Part shown: piece after piece, positions 49,577-59,035 of the stretch | Numbering within the stretch: position 1 is the first letter of the stretch | Layout: each line of letters begins with the position of its first letter | NCBI GenBank assembly: GCA_900315675.1 | Contig: OMZY01000004.1 | Location: forward strand, 62,001-126,000 | From: an uncultured Eubacteriales bacterium | Lineage (GTDB): Bacteria > Bacillota > Clostridia > Christensenellales > Aristaeellaceae | DNA: 64,000 nucleotides | Reading direction: 5' to 3' | Notes under the pieces: model-generated | Databases searched by the model: none | The model's input: the letters and a program-made list of their open reading frames with translations, nothing else | Told to the model about the DNA's origin: nothing | Made by a program: the position numbers and the translations under genes

Positions 49577-51091
49577 ATGAGCCACACCTACGAGAAACTG
49601 TCCGGCAACAAAGCGAAACTGACCTTTACCATTCCCGCGGAACAGTTCGATGAAGCGATGACGCAGGCTTTTCTGAAGCTGCGCAAGCAGATCAACGTAC
49701 CGGGATTCCGGAAAGGAAAGGCCCCGCGCAAGATGATCGAGACTCTGTACGGCGAGAGCGTTTTCTATGATGACGCTTTTGAGATCATTTTCCCGGACGC
49801 TTACCGTGCGGCTGTTGAGGAATTTGATCTGAAACCCGTGGATCAGCCCCAGATTGACCTGGATGAGATCGGCGCCGGCCAGGATCTGAAGTTCCACCTG
49901 GAAGTGTTTGTGCGTCCCGACGTTACGCTGGGCGACTACAAGGGACTGACCGTTGAGGCAGATCTGCAGAAACTGACGGACGAAATGGTTGACGCCCGCA
50001 TTGAGGAAGACCGTAAAAAGGCCAGCCGCACGATCGATGTGGAAGACCGTCCCGTGCAGGAAGGCGACACAGTGAACCTGGACTATGCCGGTTCCGTGGA
50101 CGGCGTTGCTTTTGCCGGCGGCACTGCCCAGGGCCAGACCCTGACCATCGGCAGCCACCAGTTCATCCCCGGATTCGAGGAACAGATGGTTGGCATGCAG
50201 CTGGGTGAGGAGAAGGACCTGAACGTTAAGTTCCCCGATGAGTACCATGCTGAAGAGCTCAAGGGCAAGGACGCCGTGTTCCATGTCAAGGTGAACGGCA
50301 TCCAGATGACCGAAGTGCCGGAACTGGACGATGACTTTGCCGCGGACATCAGTGATTTCAATACCTTCAAAGAGTATAAAGAAGGCATCGTGAAGGAACT
50401 GAATGACCGGATCGCAAAGAACAACGATATCGCCACCGAAAATGCGCTGGTAGAGAAGGCCGCGGAGAATGCCCAGATCGACATTCCGCAGGCTATGATC
50501 GACGACCAGGCGGAGTACATGGTCCGCGAGATGGCCATGCGGATGAGCTATCAGGGCCTGCGCATGGAAGACTATCTGAAATACACCGGACAGACCATGG
50601 ACGGCGTGAAGCAGATGTATAAGCCCGAAGCCGAAAAGCGGGTGAGGATTGAACTGGTAATCGAAGCGATCCGCAAGGCCGAGAAGATCGAGCCCACCGA
50701 GGAAGACATCGAAAAGGCCATTGCCGAACAGGCCGAGCAGCTGGGCCAGGAAGTGGAAACCTTCAAGAAGAACCTGACCGAGGAACAGAAGGGCTACCTG
50801 AAGGACAACGCCGCGATCCGCCTGGTGCTGGATCTGCTGAAGAAGGACGCCAAGGTCGAAGAAAAGAAGGCGGAGGAACCCGCTGAGAAGAAGCCGGCGA
50901 AGAAGCCTGCCGCCAAGAAGACCACCAAGAAGGCTGAAGCTGCGGAAGCTCCCGCGGAAGAAAAGCCCGCGAAGAAGCCCGCCGCCAAGAAGACCACCAA
51001 GAAGGCTGAAGCTGCGGAAGCCCCCGCGGAAGAAAAGCCCGCGAAAAAGCCTGCTGCGAAAAAGACAACAAAGAAAACTGACGCTGAATAA
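49577..51091 (+). CDS. tig: Trigger factor with a histone-H1-like C-terminal repeat tail
   Basis: The protein has 504 residues, about 70-80 longer than typical trigger factor. The ribosome-binding domain carries the signature NVPGFRKGKAPRKMIE (about residue 40). The FKBP-type PPIase domain (about 160-240) has VNLDYAGSVDGVAFAGGTAQ and FIPGFEEQMVGMQLGEEKDL. The C-terminal chaperone domain runs to about 425. Beyond it, residues 425-504 are a low-complexity tail with near-identical 24-residue units built on KPAKKPAAKKTTKK and AEAAEAPAEE. The core chaperones nascent chains; the tail is an unusual addition that could bind RNA or the ribosome. GGAGG precedes the ATG. Confidence 0.93.
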   Translation: MSHTYEKLSGNKAKLTFTIPAEQFDEAMTQAFLKLRKQINVPGFRKGKAPRKMIETLYGESVFYDDAFEIIFPDAYRAAVEEFDLKPVDQPQIDLDEIGAGQDLKFHLEVFVRPDVTLGDYKGLTVEADLQKLTDEMVDARIEEDRKKASRTIDVEDRPVQEGDTVNLDYAGSVDGVAFAGGTAQGQTLTIGSHQFIPGFEEQMVGMQLGEEKDLNVKFPDEYHAEELKGKDAVFHVKVNGIQMTEVPELDDDFAADISDFNTFKEYKEGIVKELNDRIAKNNDIATENALVEKAAENAQIDIPQAMIDDQAEYMVREMAMRMSYQGLRMEDYLKYTGQTMDGVKQMYKPEAEKRVRIELVIEAIRKAEKIEPTEEDIEKAIAEQAEQLGQEVETFKKNLTEEQKGYLKDNAAIRLVLDLLKKDAKVEEKKAEEPAEKKPAKKPAAKKTTKKAEAAEAPAEEKPAKKPAAKKTTKKAEAAEAPAEEKPAKKPAAKKTTKKTDAE

Positions 51092-51102
51092 GAATACCTT
51101 TT

Positions 51103-51126
51103 ACGGCGGCCCGGCCGGGCCGCCGT
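51103..51126 (+). terminator. GC-rich hairpin between tig and clpP
   Basis: ACGGCGGCCC / GGGCCGCCGT with a GGCC loop is a perfect 10-bp stem, but it is followed only by TTCAG. It may be a weak terminator or an mRNA-stability/processing element separating tig from clpPX. Confidence 0.5.
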
Positions 51127-51148
51127 TTCAGTCAAAGGAGGGAACGAC

Positions 51149-51745
51149 ATGCCGCTTATTCCGATGGTCATTGAACAGACAAACCGGGGAGAACGCTCCT
51201 ACGATATTTATTCCAGGCTGCTGAAGGACAGAATTGTTTTCCTCGGCGGAGAAATCACCGATGAAACGGCCAATCTGGTCGTCGCGCAGCTGCTGTTCCT
51301 TGAAATGGAAGATCCGGACAGCGATATCAGCCTGTATATCAACAGCCCCGGAGGTTCCGTGACAGCTGGTATGGCAATTTACGACACCATGAAGTATATC
51401 CGTCCGCAGGTCCGTACGGTCTGCGTCGGAATGGCCGCCAGCATGGGCGCATTCCTGCTGATGGCCGGCGAGAAGGGTAAGCGGCTTGCGCTGCCCAACG
51501 CCGAAGTGATGATTCACCAGCCCCTGGGCGGAGCACAGGGCCAGGCTACAGACGTGGCGATCCGTGCCGAGTGGCTGATGAAAACCAAGAAGAAAATGAC
51601 CGCTATGATGGCGGAAATGACTGAACAGCCCCTGAAGAAGGTTCAGGCGGATGTGGAACGCGACTACTTTATGAGCGCTGAAGAAGCACTGGATTATCAT
51701 ATTATTGATGAAATCTATCAGCCGCGGGACAAGCAGAAAAAGTGA
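51149..51745 (+). CDS. clpP: ATP-dependent Clp protease proteolytic subunit
   Basis: The protein has 198 residues, the standard length. The catalytic triad is present: Ser in [12 protein letters not shown], His in VMIHQPLGG, Asp in [32 protein letters not shown] at the N-terminus and [12 protein letters not shown] are characteristic. It forms the double-heptamer protease chamber that works with ClpX, encoded nine bases downstream. AAAGGAGGG precedes the ATG. Confidence 0.98.
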   Translation: MPLIPMVIEQTNRGERSYDIYSRLLKDRIVFLGGEITDETANLVVAQLLFLEMEDPDSDISLYINSPGGSVTAGMAIYDTMKYIRPQVRTVCVGMAASMGAFLLMAGEKGKRLALPNAEVMIHQPLGGAQGQATDVAIRAEWLMKTKKKMTAMMAEMTEQPLKKVQADVERDYFMSAEEALDYHIIDEIYQPRDKQKK

Positions 51746-51754
51746 GGTTGAAGC

Positions 51755-53050
51755 ATGGCGAACAATATGAACAGACAGACACCCCGCTGCTCCTTCTGCG
51801 GGAAGGAACAGCGCATGGTAAAACGGCTGGTGGCCGGTCCGAACGTTTATATCTGCGATGAATGCATAGCCCTGTGCAACGAGATCCTTGGAGAAGAAGA
51901 TCTCCTGTTTGAGGACGCTTCCCGCGAATCATACGGCCCGGTGAAGCTTCCTTCCCCCGCGGAGATGAAAAAAATCCTGGACGAATATGTCATTGGACAG
52001 GAACGGGCTAAGCGCGCCCTGAGCGTGGCGGTGTACAACCATTACAAGCGCATCAACCGGAAGCAGACCCGGGAGGATGTGGAACTCCAGAAGAGCAATA
52101 TCCTGCTGCTCGGCCCCACCGGAAGCGGCAAAACCTACCTGGCCCAGACACTGGCCAGGATTCTGGAGGTTCCTTTTGCCATCGCGGACGCAACCAGCGT
52201 CACGGAAGCCGGTTATGTGGGCGATGATGTGGAAACCATTCTGCTTCGCCTGATTCAGGCGGCGGACTGGGACATCGAAAAGGCCCAGCGCGGCATCGTC
52301 TATATCGATGAAATCGACAAGATCGCCCGTAAGGGAGAGAATATGTCCATAACCCGGGATGTCAGCGGCGAAGGCGTACAGCAGGCGCTGCTGAAGATCC
52401 TGGAAGGTACAGAAGCCGCAGTGCCGCCGCAGGGCGGCCGGAAGCATCCGCACCAGGAAATGATCAGGATTGATACAACCAACATCCTGTTCATCTGCGG
52501 CGGCGCTTTTGACGGACTGGTACCGATCATTGAAAACCGTATCGGCAAAAAGACCCTGGGCTTCGGAGCAGAGATCCAGAGCCAGCGTGATCCCGCACGG
52601 ACTGACGCGCTGAAAGATGTACAGCCGGAGGATCTGACCAAATACGGCCTGATCCCTGAATTTGTCGGACGTCTGCCGATCCTGGTTACCCTGGACGCGC
52701 TGGACGAGGACGCGCTGGTCAGGATCCTGACAGAGCCGAAGAACGCGCTGTGCAAGCAGTATGAGACCCTGCTGGATATGGACAATATCCGTCTGGTCTT
52801 CGAAAATGACGCCATCCGGGAAATTGCCCGCCAGGCCATTGAACGGAAATGCGGCGCCCGCGGCCTGCGCGCCATCATCGAAAACGCAATGCTGGACACC
52901 ATGTTTGAACTTCCGGGAATGCCGGACGTCAACGAATGTATTATTACAAAGGAAGCCATTAACGGCGGAAAGCCGACCCTGATCTCCGGCGTGGGCAAAA
53001 GGACAGCCCGGCGCGCGGAGAAAAAGGCGGATGAAACGGACGCCTCCTGA
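51755..53050 (+). CDS. clpX: ATP-dependent Clp protease ATP-binding subunit ClpX
   Basis: The protein has 431 residues. The N-terminal zinc-binding domain has [15 protein letters not shown] and ICDECI. The AAA+ core has Walker [19 protein letters not shown], Walker [13 protein letters not shown] and the pore-loop GYVGDD. The C-terminal small domain has [14 protein letters not shown]. It unfolds substrates into ClpP; the IGF-type loop that docks on ClpP is in the FGAEIQSQ region of the protein. It forms an operon with clpP. Confidence 0.97.
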   Translation: MANNMNRQTPRCSFCGKEQRMVKRLVAGPNVYICDECIALCNEILGEEDLLFEDASRESYGPVKLPSPAEMKKILDEYVIGQERAKRALSVAVYNHYKRINRKQTREDVELQKSNILLLGPTGSGKTYLAQTLARILEVPFAIADATSVTEAGYVGDDVETILLRLIQAADWDIEKAQRGIVYIDEIDKIARKGENMSITRDVSGEGVQQALLKILEGTEAAVPPQGGRKHPHQEMIRIDTTNILFICGGAFDGLVPIIENRIGKKTLGFGAEIQSQRDPARTDALKDVQPEDLTKYGLIPEFVGRLPILVTLDALDEDALVRILTEPKNALCKQYETLLDMDNIRLVFENDAIREIARQAIERKCGARGLRAIIENAMLDTMFELPGMPDVNECIITKEAINGGKPTLISGVGKRTARRAEKKADETDAS

Positions 53051-53143
53051 ATTAAAAGCTGACGCCGCGGCTTTCCTGCATGCACGGCATGCACCGCATC
53101 CCGCCGCAGGATAACCGTGAGCTGTTCATAATAAGAGGATATC

Positions 53144-55450
53144 ATGAGAAAAAATCAGACAATCGAATTGCCTGTACTGCCCCTGAGAGGACTGATGCTC
53201 TTTCCGAACATGGTCCTTCATTTTGACGTGGGCAGAAAGAAGTCCCTGGCCGCACTGGAACAGGGAATGATGGAAAAACAGCGGGTATTCCTGATCAGCC
53301 AGAAAAGCGATGATACGGAGGACCCGGCCTGGAAAGACCTGTGCAAGGTCGGTACCATTGCGGAAATCAAACAGGTTATGAACCTGCCGGGAGAAAACAT
53401 CCGGGTTCTTGTGGAAGGGTCCAGCCGCGGCGTGATCCAGGAAAAGCTTGGCGATGAGCCCTGCATGAAGGCTGTGATCAAAGTCTGCGAAGACAAGGCT
53501 GTGCGTTCCGCCGAAGCGAAGGCACTGCTGCGCACCGCGCAGGATCTGTTTGAGGAATATGCACGGACTTCCCAGCGCGTAAGCCAGGATACCGTGGAAT
53601 CAATTCATGCCATTGAAAAGCCCGGTGAAGCCGCAGATCTGCTGGCAGCAAACGTGCTGACGAAACGGGAGGAACGGCAGGACATCCTGGATGAACTGAA
53701 TCCTGTTTCCCGCCTGGAGAAGGTTTGCGCGATCCTGATGCGTGAGACCGATATGGCGGATACGGAAAAACAGATTCAGGCCCGGATCCGGAAACAGGTG
53801 GAAAAGAACCAGAAGGATTATTATCTTCGGGAACAGATCAAGGCGATCCAGACAGAACTGGGCGACGGCGATGAAACAGATACCGCTGACCTGCGCAAAC
53901 GCCTGGCGGAGACGCCTCTCAACGAGGAAGCCAGAAGCAAATGCGAAAAGGAACTGGACCGGCTTTCCCGTATGGCGCCGGGCAGTCCGGAAAGCTCTGT
54001 CAGCCAGACCTATATTGAATGGATCCTGGACCTGCCCTGGGGCAAGGAAACAGAGGACAACCTGGATCTGAACCGGGCCAGGGAGATCCTGAACCGGGAT
54101 CATTACGGCCTGGAGGACGTAAAGGAACGGATTATTGAATATCTGGCGGTCCTGCAGCTGAAAAAGGATATGAAGGGACCGATCCTTTGCTTTGTCGGAC
54201 CTCCTGGTGTGGGTAAAACCAGTATTGTGAAAGCAATTGCCGAGGCAGTGGGCCGGAAGTTTGTTCAGGTCAGCCTGGGCGGCGTACGGGATGAAGCGGA
54301 AATCCGCGGTCACCGCCGTACCTATATCGGTTCCATTCCAGGCCGCATTATTGCGGGTATGAAGCAGGCAGGAACCTGCAATCCTGTGTTCCTGTTTGAT
54401 GAAATTGACAAGATGAGCGGAGACTTCCGGGGCGATCCGGCTTCCGCCATGCTGGAAGTACTGGATTCCGAACAGAACAATGCTTTCCGGGATCATTACA
54501 TGGAACTGCCGTTTGACCTGAGCAAGGTGATGTTTATCACCACGGCCAATACAATGGAAACCATCCCGGCTCCGCTGCTGGACCGTATGGAGCTGATTGA
54601 GGTTTCCAGCTATACGGAAGAGGAAAAGCTCCAGATCCTGAAGCGGCATCTGCTGCCCAAGCAGATCAGGGAACACGGGATGAAGCCGAACGCGCTGAAA
54701 GCGGATGACAAGATTCTCAAGGCAATGATCGAGGATTATACCCGTGAGGCAGGCGTCCGCACCCTGGAGAGAACCGCAGCCAAGCTTTGCCGAAAGGCGG
54801 CGGTGCGGATGCTTGATCAGGGGAAACATTCCATGACCATTACCCAAAAAGCACTGAGGGAAATGCTCGGCGCACCGCGGTATCTGCGCGAGCCGCCGGA
54901 GAAGGAACCCCGTGTGGGCGTGGTCAACGGACTGGCTTATACCAGCGTGGGCGGCGAAATGCTGGAAGTGGAATGCACCACAATGAGCGGCAAAGGCAGC
55001 CTGAAGCTGACCGGCCAGCTGGGTGATGTTATGAAGGAATCCGCGGAAGCCGCCTTTACCTGGGTTCGTGCCCACAGTGACGAGCTTGGACTGCAGAAGG
55101 ATTTCTATCAGAGCATGGATATCCACATTCATGTTCCCGAAGGCGCGGTTCCGAAGGACGGCCCTTCCGCCGGTGTGACGATGACCACCGCCCTGGTGAG
55201 CGCGCTGACCGGCAAACCCGTACGGCAGGATGTGGCGATGACCGGGGAAGTGACGCTTCGCGGCCGCGTGCTGCCGATCGGCGGACTGAAAGAGAAAACC
55301 ATGGCGGCATACCGGGCCGGTATCCGGACACTGGTGATCCCTGAAGAGAACCAGAAGGACCTGGAAAAGATTCCGGAACATGTGCTTGAGCAGTTTAAGA
55401 TTGTCAAAGTCAGCGATGTAAAGGAAGTGCTGAAGACAGCACTTATCTAA
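53144..55450 (+). CDS. lon: ATP-dependent protease Lon (LonA)
   Basis: The protein has 768 residues, the standard LonA size. The N-terminal LON substrate domain ([20 protein letters not shown]) is followed by a helical region ([20 protein letters not shown]), the AAA+ module with Walker [21 protein letters not shown] and [15 protein letters not shown], then the Ser-Lys protease domain with [11 protein letters not shown] (Ser) and [15 protein letters not shown] (Lys). It degrades misfolded and regulatory proteins. The 93-bp gap after clpX contains no clear terminator. A heptamer tract starts at its stop codon. Confidence 0.97.
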   Translation: MRKNQTIELPVLPLRGLMLFPNMVLHFDVGRKKSLAALEQGMMEKQRVFLISQKSDDTEDPAWKDLCKVGTIAEIKQVMNLPGENIRVLVEGSSRGVIQEKLGDEPCMKAVIKVCEDKAVRSAEAKALLRTAQDLFEEYARTSQRVSQDTVESIHAIEKPGEAADLLAANVLTKREERQDILDELNPVSRLEKVCAILMRETDMADTEKQIQARIRKQVEKNQKDYYLREQIKAIQTELGDGDETDTADLRKRLAETPLNEEARSKCEKELDRLSRMAPGSPESSVSQTYIEWILDLPWGKETEDNLDLNRAREILNRDHYGLEDVKERIIEYLAVLQLKKDMKGPILCFVGPPGVGKTSIVKAIAEAVGRKFVQVSLGGVRDEAEIRGHRRTYIGSIPGRIIAGMKQAGTCNPVFLFDEIDKMSGDFRGDPASAMLEVLDSEQNNAFRDHYMELPFDLSKVMFITTANTMETIPAPLLDRMELIEVSSYTEEEKLQILKRHLLPKQIREHGMKPNALKADDKILKAMIEDYTREAGVRTLERTAAKLCRKAAVRMLDQGKHSMTITQKALREMLGAPRYLREPPEKEPRVGVVNGLAYTSVGGEMLEVECTTMSGKGSLKLTGQLGDVMKESAEAAFTWVRAHSDELGLQKDFYQSMDIHIHVPEGAVPKDGPSAGVTMTTALVSALTGKPVRQDVAMTGEVTLRGRVLPIGGLKEKTMAAYRAGIRTLVIPEENQKDLEKIPEHVLEQFKIVKVSDVKEVLKTALI

Positions 55451-55470
55451 TTAAGAATTAAGAATTCATA
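55450..55470 (+). repeat. Period-7 repeat tract at the lon stop codon
   Basis: ATTAAGA, ATTAAGA, ATTCATA; the first base of the tract is the last base of the lon TAA. Same family as the tracts after apt, hisD and hisF. Confidence 0.55.
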
Positions 55471-55500
55471 CTCAATTGCTGATAAGGGGGCGGTATTTGA

Positions 55501-56100
55501 ATGAGCATGGAGATCAAAAGCGCTGAATTCGTGACTTCCATGGCGGATTACGGTCCTTTTACAGGAAGGGGACTGCCCCAGATTGCGGTAGCGGGCAAGA
55601 GCAACGTGGGTAAAAGCACGCTGATCAACCGGCTGTGCCGGCGGAACAAGCTGGCACGTACCAGCTCGACGCCCGGCAAAACCAGGCTGCTGAATGTGTT
55701 TCTGCTGAACAATGAATTTCATCTTGTGGACCTGCCGGGATACGGCTTTGCAAAGGTGGACAAGAAAGAGAAACTGCGTTGGGGCCAGATGATGCAGGAC
55801 TATTTTGAAAAGTCCGACGAGCTGCTTCATGTGCTGTGTCTGGTGGATATCCGCCATGAACCGACAGAAGACGATAAACAGATGAACCGTTTCCTGCGGG
55901 AAATGGACATTCCTTTTTCCGTGATCGCGACCAAGGCGGATAAGATCAGCCGCGGCGCACGGGGCAAATACCTGGCGCCGATCTGCAGGGCACTGAGCGT
56001 GCAGCCCTGGGAAATCATCTGTTTCAGCGGAGAAGACGGTACGGGCCGCGACGATCTGCTGAAGCTGATGGACGGCATCCTTCACCCGGACGAACCATAA
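55501..56100 (+). CDS. ysxC: Ribosome-biogenesis GTPase YsxC/EngB
   Basis: The protein has 199 residues, the usual length. G1 is AGKSNVGKSTLIN (about residue 33), the G2 threonine lies in TSSTPGKTR, G3 is VDLPGYGFAK, G4 is ATKADK and G5 is CFSGEDG. It assists 50S subunit assembly. AAGGGGG lies upstream of the ATG. Its position behind lon is the same as in Bacillus. Confidence 0.96.
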   Translation: MSMEIKSAEFVTSMADYGPFTGRGLPQIAVAGKSNVGKSTLINRLCRRNKLARTSSTPGKTRLLNVFLLNNEFHLVDLPGYGFAKVDKKEKLRWGQMMQDYFEKSDELLHVLCLVDIRHEPTEDDKQMNRFLREMDIPFSVIATKADKISRGARGKYLAPICRALSVQPWEIICFSGEDGTGRDDLLKLMDGILHPDEP

Positions 56101-56135
56101 GTTTTACTTATTTTGCCAAAAGTATTCTTTTCCTA

Positions 56136-56164
56136 TTGCATATGATGCATATGCATAGTATAAT
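56136..56164 (+). promoter_or_regulatory. Promoter with a palindromic operator in its spacer
   Basis: TTGCAT at 56136 and a consensus TATAAT at 56159 are 17 bases apart. The spacer and -35 contain a perfect inverted repeat GCATATG-ATG-CATATGC (56138-56154), the classic position for a repressor that blocks RNA polymerase. The leader to the zinc-ribbon gene is about 180 bases; the reading frame at 56167-56355 within it looks non-coding. Confidence 0.6.
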
Positions 56165-56351
56165 CCATGACCGTAGATCACGAGGTGCTTTCGGCAGAAA
56201 AGTGGAGGAGAAAGCCATTAAGTGGAGAAACGATCAGTTTTATCCTCTGTTTTTACTGCGCAAGTGTTACTGAAAGCATAAAAAGTGGATCTAACGAACA
56301 AGAATGTGGAGATTCGGTGCTGAATCGACATATTTTGAGGAGGAAATGTCA

Positions 56352-56768
56352 ATGAATCTGGTCAAGTGCCCACGCTGCGACCTGAACTACATCCGTGAGG
56401 ATGAAAAGTACTGCAAGGTATGCCTGCAGGAGATGAAAGGGGAGTCCCGCTCCGAAGAAATCGAACTGTGCAGCATCTGCAATGAGGAGCCGGCGCTGCC
56501 CGGAAAGGACGTTTGTCTGTTCTGCCTGCGGGAGATGAACAAGAGCAACAGCGCGGATGATTCCGATAACGGCACAGAGACTGAGAATGTGGATACTTCC
56601 ACCATCGGCGACATGGACGCGGTGAGCGGCATGGATGAGATTATTCCGGATGTGGAAGAAGACGACACGGGTGCCTTCGGCGAACTCGGCCAGGAGCTGA
56701 GCCTGGAGGATGTCCGGGAAGATGAAGAGAAGGATGTTGACGAAGACGCGGAGGATGAAGAAATCTGA
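56352..56768 (+). CDS. Zinc-ribbon protein with a long acidic tail
   Basis: The protein has 138 residues. Four CXXC pairs (CPRC, CKVC, CSIC, CLFC, within residues 6-63) form two probable zinc ribbons. The second half is very acidic and low-complexity (DVEEDDTGAFGELGQELSLE, DEEKDVDEDAEDEEI). No family is recognised. It could be a protein- or nucleic-acid-binding adaptor. ATG 56352 has GGAGG eight bases upstream; an ATG six bases earlier is too close to the site. It is followed after 36 bp by a metallophosphoesterase, suggesting a functional pair. Confidence 0.7.
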   Translation: MNLVKCPRCDLNYIREDEKYCKVCLQEMKGESRSEEIELCSICNEEPALPGKDVCLFCLREMNKSNSADDSDNGTETENVDTSTIGDMDAVSGMDEIIPDVEEDDTGAFGELGQELSLEDVREDEEKDVDEDAEDEEI

Positions 56769-56804
56769 CGCCGGATCTTCCGAAACACCAATAAAGGAGA
56801 AAAC

Positions 56805-57503
56805 ATGCGCCTGTTCGCCATTGGAGACCTGCACCTGCCCGGGGGAGACGATAAACCCATGGACGTGTTCGGTCCCCAGTGGGACAGGCATTTTTTGCGC
56901 ATTCGTGAGAACTGGCTCCGGCTTGTCGGAGATGAAGACACGGTTCTGATTCCGGGAGATATAAGCTGGGCCATGCAGCTTGCGGACGCAAAGGAGGATC
57001 TGGACGAGATCGGCCGGCTTCCGGGCCGGAAAGTTCTCTGTAAAGGAAACCATGATTACTGGTGGAATTCCATCAGCCGGGTACGTTCCATTCTGCCGCA
57101 CTCCATGATTGCACTGCAGCACAGCGCGGCAGATCTTGGGGAGACGGTTGTCTGCGGTACAAGAGGATGGCTGATTTCCACCGGAGAAGCACCGCTTGAC
57201 GCGCAGAATGAAAAGATCTGCAGGCGTGAAGCAGAAAGGCTCCGCCTTGCGCTGGATTCAGCAGCAAAGATGGCCGGGGGAAGACCGATCACGGCTATGA
57301 TGCATTATCCGCCGCTGCTGGCTGCGGAAAAGGACACGATATTTACGGGAGTCCTGGAAGAATATCATGTGAACACCGTGGTATACGGCCATCTGCACGG
57401 TGCCGGGATCCAGATCGGATTTACCGGTGAACATAACGGAATCAGCTATCATCTGGTTTCATGCGACAGTATCGGATTCGAACCGAAAGAGATTCTTCTA
57501 TAA
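56805..57503 (+). CDS. Metallophosphoesterase
   Basis: The protein has 232 residues with the complete calcineurin-like set: FAIGDLHLPGG (DxH), VLIPGDISWAMQ (GD), LCKGNHDYWW (GNHD), MMHYPPLL and VVYGHLHGAG (GHXH). Members of this subgroup are annotated as phosphohydrolases of unknown substrate. AAAGGAG precedes the ATG. It ends in front of a strong terminator that separates it from the dcw cluster. Confidence 0.87.
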   Translation: MRLFAIGDLHLPGGDDKPMDVFGPQWDRHFLRIRENWLRLVGDEDTVLIPGDISWAMQLADAKEDLDEIGRLPGRKVLCKGNHDYWWNSISRVRSILPHSMIALQHSAADLGETVVCGTRGWLISTGEAPLDAQNEKICRREAERLRLALDSAAKMAGGRPITAMMHYPPLLAAEKDTIFTGVLEEYHVNTVVYGHLHGAGIQIGFTGEHNGISYHLVSCDSIGFEPKEILL

Positions 57504-57537
57504 AAAATATTAATTTTTTCATACATATTTTTTTGCG

Positions 57538-57572
57538 GACCGAGCTCAAAAATGGAGCCCGGTCGTTTTTTT
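57538..57572 (+). terminator. Intrinsic terminator before the dcw cluster
   Basis: GACCG-A-GCTC with GAGC-C-CGGTC (one A/C mismatch) and an AAAAATG loop is followed by GTTTTTTT. Confidence 0.8.
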
Positions 57573-57623
57573 ATACAAAATATTGAGAGAATGAAAAACT
57601 CCACGCACAATCATTTTTCAATT

Positions 57624-57656
57624 ATTACAAAAGAATTACATAAATATTACAAAAAC
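57624..57656. promoter_or_regulatory. Three 11-bp phased ATTACA repeats upstream of mraZ
   Basis: ATTACA occurs at 57624, 57635 and 57646, exactly 11 bp apart, as ATTACAAAAGA, ATTACATAAAT and ATTACAAAAAC. This helical phasing, 36 bp upstream of the mraZ -35 box, suggests a protein-binding array or an intrinsically bent UP-like element. Confidence 0.45.
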
Positions 57657-57691
57657 ATACAGTTAAAGAACAAAAACAATTCGTTCAGGGG

Positions 57692-57720
57692 TTGCGGATA
57701 ATCAAAACTTGTGATAAATT
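57692..57720 (+). promoter_or_regulatory. Promoter of the dcw cluster
   Basis: TTGCGG at 57692 and TAAATT at 57715 are 17 bases apart. Since the -10 box lies here, translation of mraZ must start further downstream. G-rich patches in the leader (TGTGGGGAAAA, AGAGGGGGAAA) might bind MraZ, but spacing is not the known regular pattern. Confidence 0.5.
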
Positions 57721-57785
57721 TGTGGGGAAAAAGGGAAGAGAATCCCAAAAACAAGCATAAAAGTGGTAGAGAGGGGGAAAGCGTA

Positions 57786-58310
57786 GTGGATGATACCAAT
57801 ACCGTCAATCCTGAAGAAAACGCTGAAACCCTTGAAAAGAAAGAGAAAAACCGTGTTAAGCGGTTTATCGGATCTTTCAACCACAGCCTGGACAGCAAGG
57901 GACGTCTGGTGATTCCCCAGGGTTTCCGGGAAAAACTGGGCGAAACGTTCTGCATCGCACCTTCCTATGACTTCAAATCAGTTGCGATTTATCCGACTGA
58001 AAAATGGGAAGAAAGAAATGAAACATATGAAAGACTGGGCAAGCTGAATCCGGCGCTGAACCAGTATCTTGAACAGTTTTACGCGCTGAGCTATGACGAA
58101 CAGACCTGTGACGCGCAGGGAAGAGTGCTCCTGCCGGCCAATATCCGGCAAAAGATCCTCCGCGATGAGCGTGATATGGAAATCACCGGCGCAAACGATC
58201 ATGTACGTGTCGTCGCACTGACAGCCAGCGGAGACGCGTGGAATAAGTTTAATGATGAACTGCCTAAGCTCCTGGATATGATCGCGGGGCTGGAAACTCA
58301 GAAAGAATGA
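57786..58310 (+). CDS. mraZ: Transcriptional regulator MraZ
   Basis: The protein has 174 residues, longer than the usual 140-152. The two SpoVT/AbrB-like halves are clear: FIGSFNHSLDSKGRLVIPQG and YDEQTCDAQGRVLLPANIRQ. A charged 27-residue N-terminal extension (starting MDDTNTVNPEEN) precedes the first half. The GTG at 57786 has AGAGGGGG about eight bases upstream; earlier in-frame codons lie in or next to the promoter. MraZ represses the dcw cluster, including its own gene. Confidence 0.92.
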   Translation: MDDTNTVNPEENAETLEKKEKNRVKRFIGSFNHSLDSKGRLVIPQGFREKLGETFCIAPSYDFKSVAIYPTEKWEERNETYERLGKLNPALNQYLEQFYALSYDEQTCDAQGRVLLPANIRQKILRDERDMEITGANDHVRVVALTASGDAWNKFNDELPKLLDMIAGLETQKE

Positions 58311-58325
58311 AAGAGGTGAGTATGG

Positions 58326-58931
58326 ATGACTGAAATGACTGCCAGGGTCAGGAACAGGCTGCAGGACGGTATGATCAACTGGCAGGAAAAGCGGTTCCGT
58401 AAAGAGGACTTCCGTCAGCAGCAGGCAGACATACACAGGTCCAGAATGACTTGTTCTGCCTCACTCCCATCATTCCATCAGACTCAGGACTGGACAGGCG
58501 GCATTGCCGTCTGTGAAAACAGAAAGCCGGTGATCGAGGACACAAAACCGATGAGACGCGTACTCTCCTCTGAAGGTGTCCGGTGGGACGCCGCCCTGGC
58601 TGCTCTGATTGTTGCGGGAGTACTGCTGGTCGCTTTCCTGCTTGCCGATGTGGCGGCCATCGGATCCACCGGACATAATGTTGACAAACTGAATGCGAAC
58701 ATTGAATCCCTGACTGCCGAAAACGAGCAGATCAGAGGTCAGATCGAACAAAGCAGCAGCGGAGCAAACGTATGCACCGAAGCTGTCAAACTGAACCTGA
58801 TTTCATCCAAGGGCGCGAGAACCATTCGCCTGACGGCACCGGTCAATGCGCAGATGACTCTCTCTTCTGCAGCGCAGGCAGAGCAAAATGCAGAGCTGCA
58901 GAACAGAATGACTGCCTATGCGGGAGACTGA
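58326..58931 (+). CDS. ftsL: FtsL-like single-TM coiled-coil division protein
   Basis: The protein has 201 residues. A polar 85-residue cytoplasmic N-terminus is followed by one membrane helix (about 97-117, AALAALIVAGVLLVAFLLAD) and a short extracellular coiled coil (VDKLNANIESLTAENEQIRG). Sequence identity to FtsL is not obvious; the call rests on topology, coiled coil and position after mraZ and before murE. FtsL connects the FtsQB/DivIC complex to septal synthesis. AGGTG lies eight bases before ATG 58326. Confidence 0.55.
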   Translation: MTEMTARVRNRLQDGMINWQEKRFRKEDFRQQQADIHRSRMTCSASLPSFHQTQDWTGGIAVCENRKPVIEDTKPMRRVLSSEGVRWDAALAALIVAGVLLVAFLLADVAAIGSTGHNVDKLNANIESLTAENEQIRGQIEQSSSGANVCTEAVKLNLISSKGARTIRLTAPVNAQMTLSSAAQAEQNAELQNRMTAYAGD

Positions 58932-59035
58932 ACCATTCGGTCTCCCATTTCGCATTTCCGCCGAGTGGAAAAGAAAGCGGTTTTGTGGTAATCTTATAGC
59001 AGGCTGAACCGGCCGGAAATGAAAGGTGGACAAAC

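Noticed and set aside
23189-55470. Heptamer tracts as a CRISPR array
   Set aside because: Units are 7 bp, directly adjacent, degenerate and scattered over many intergenic regions, with no spacers and no cas genes.
56167-56355. A 62-codon frame between the ysxC terminus and the zinc-ribbon gene
   Set aside because: It starts at the expected transcription start of the promoter at 56136-56164, has no ribosome site, and its product has no recognisable features.
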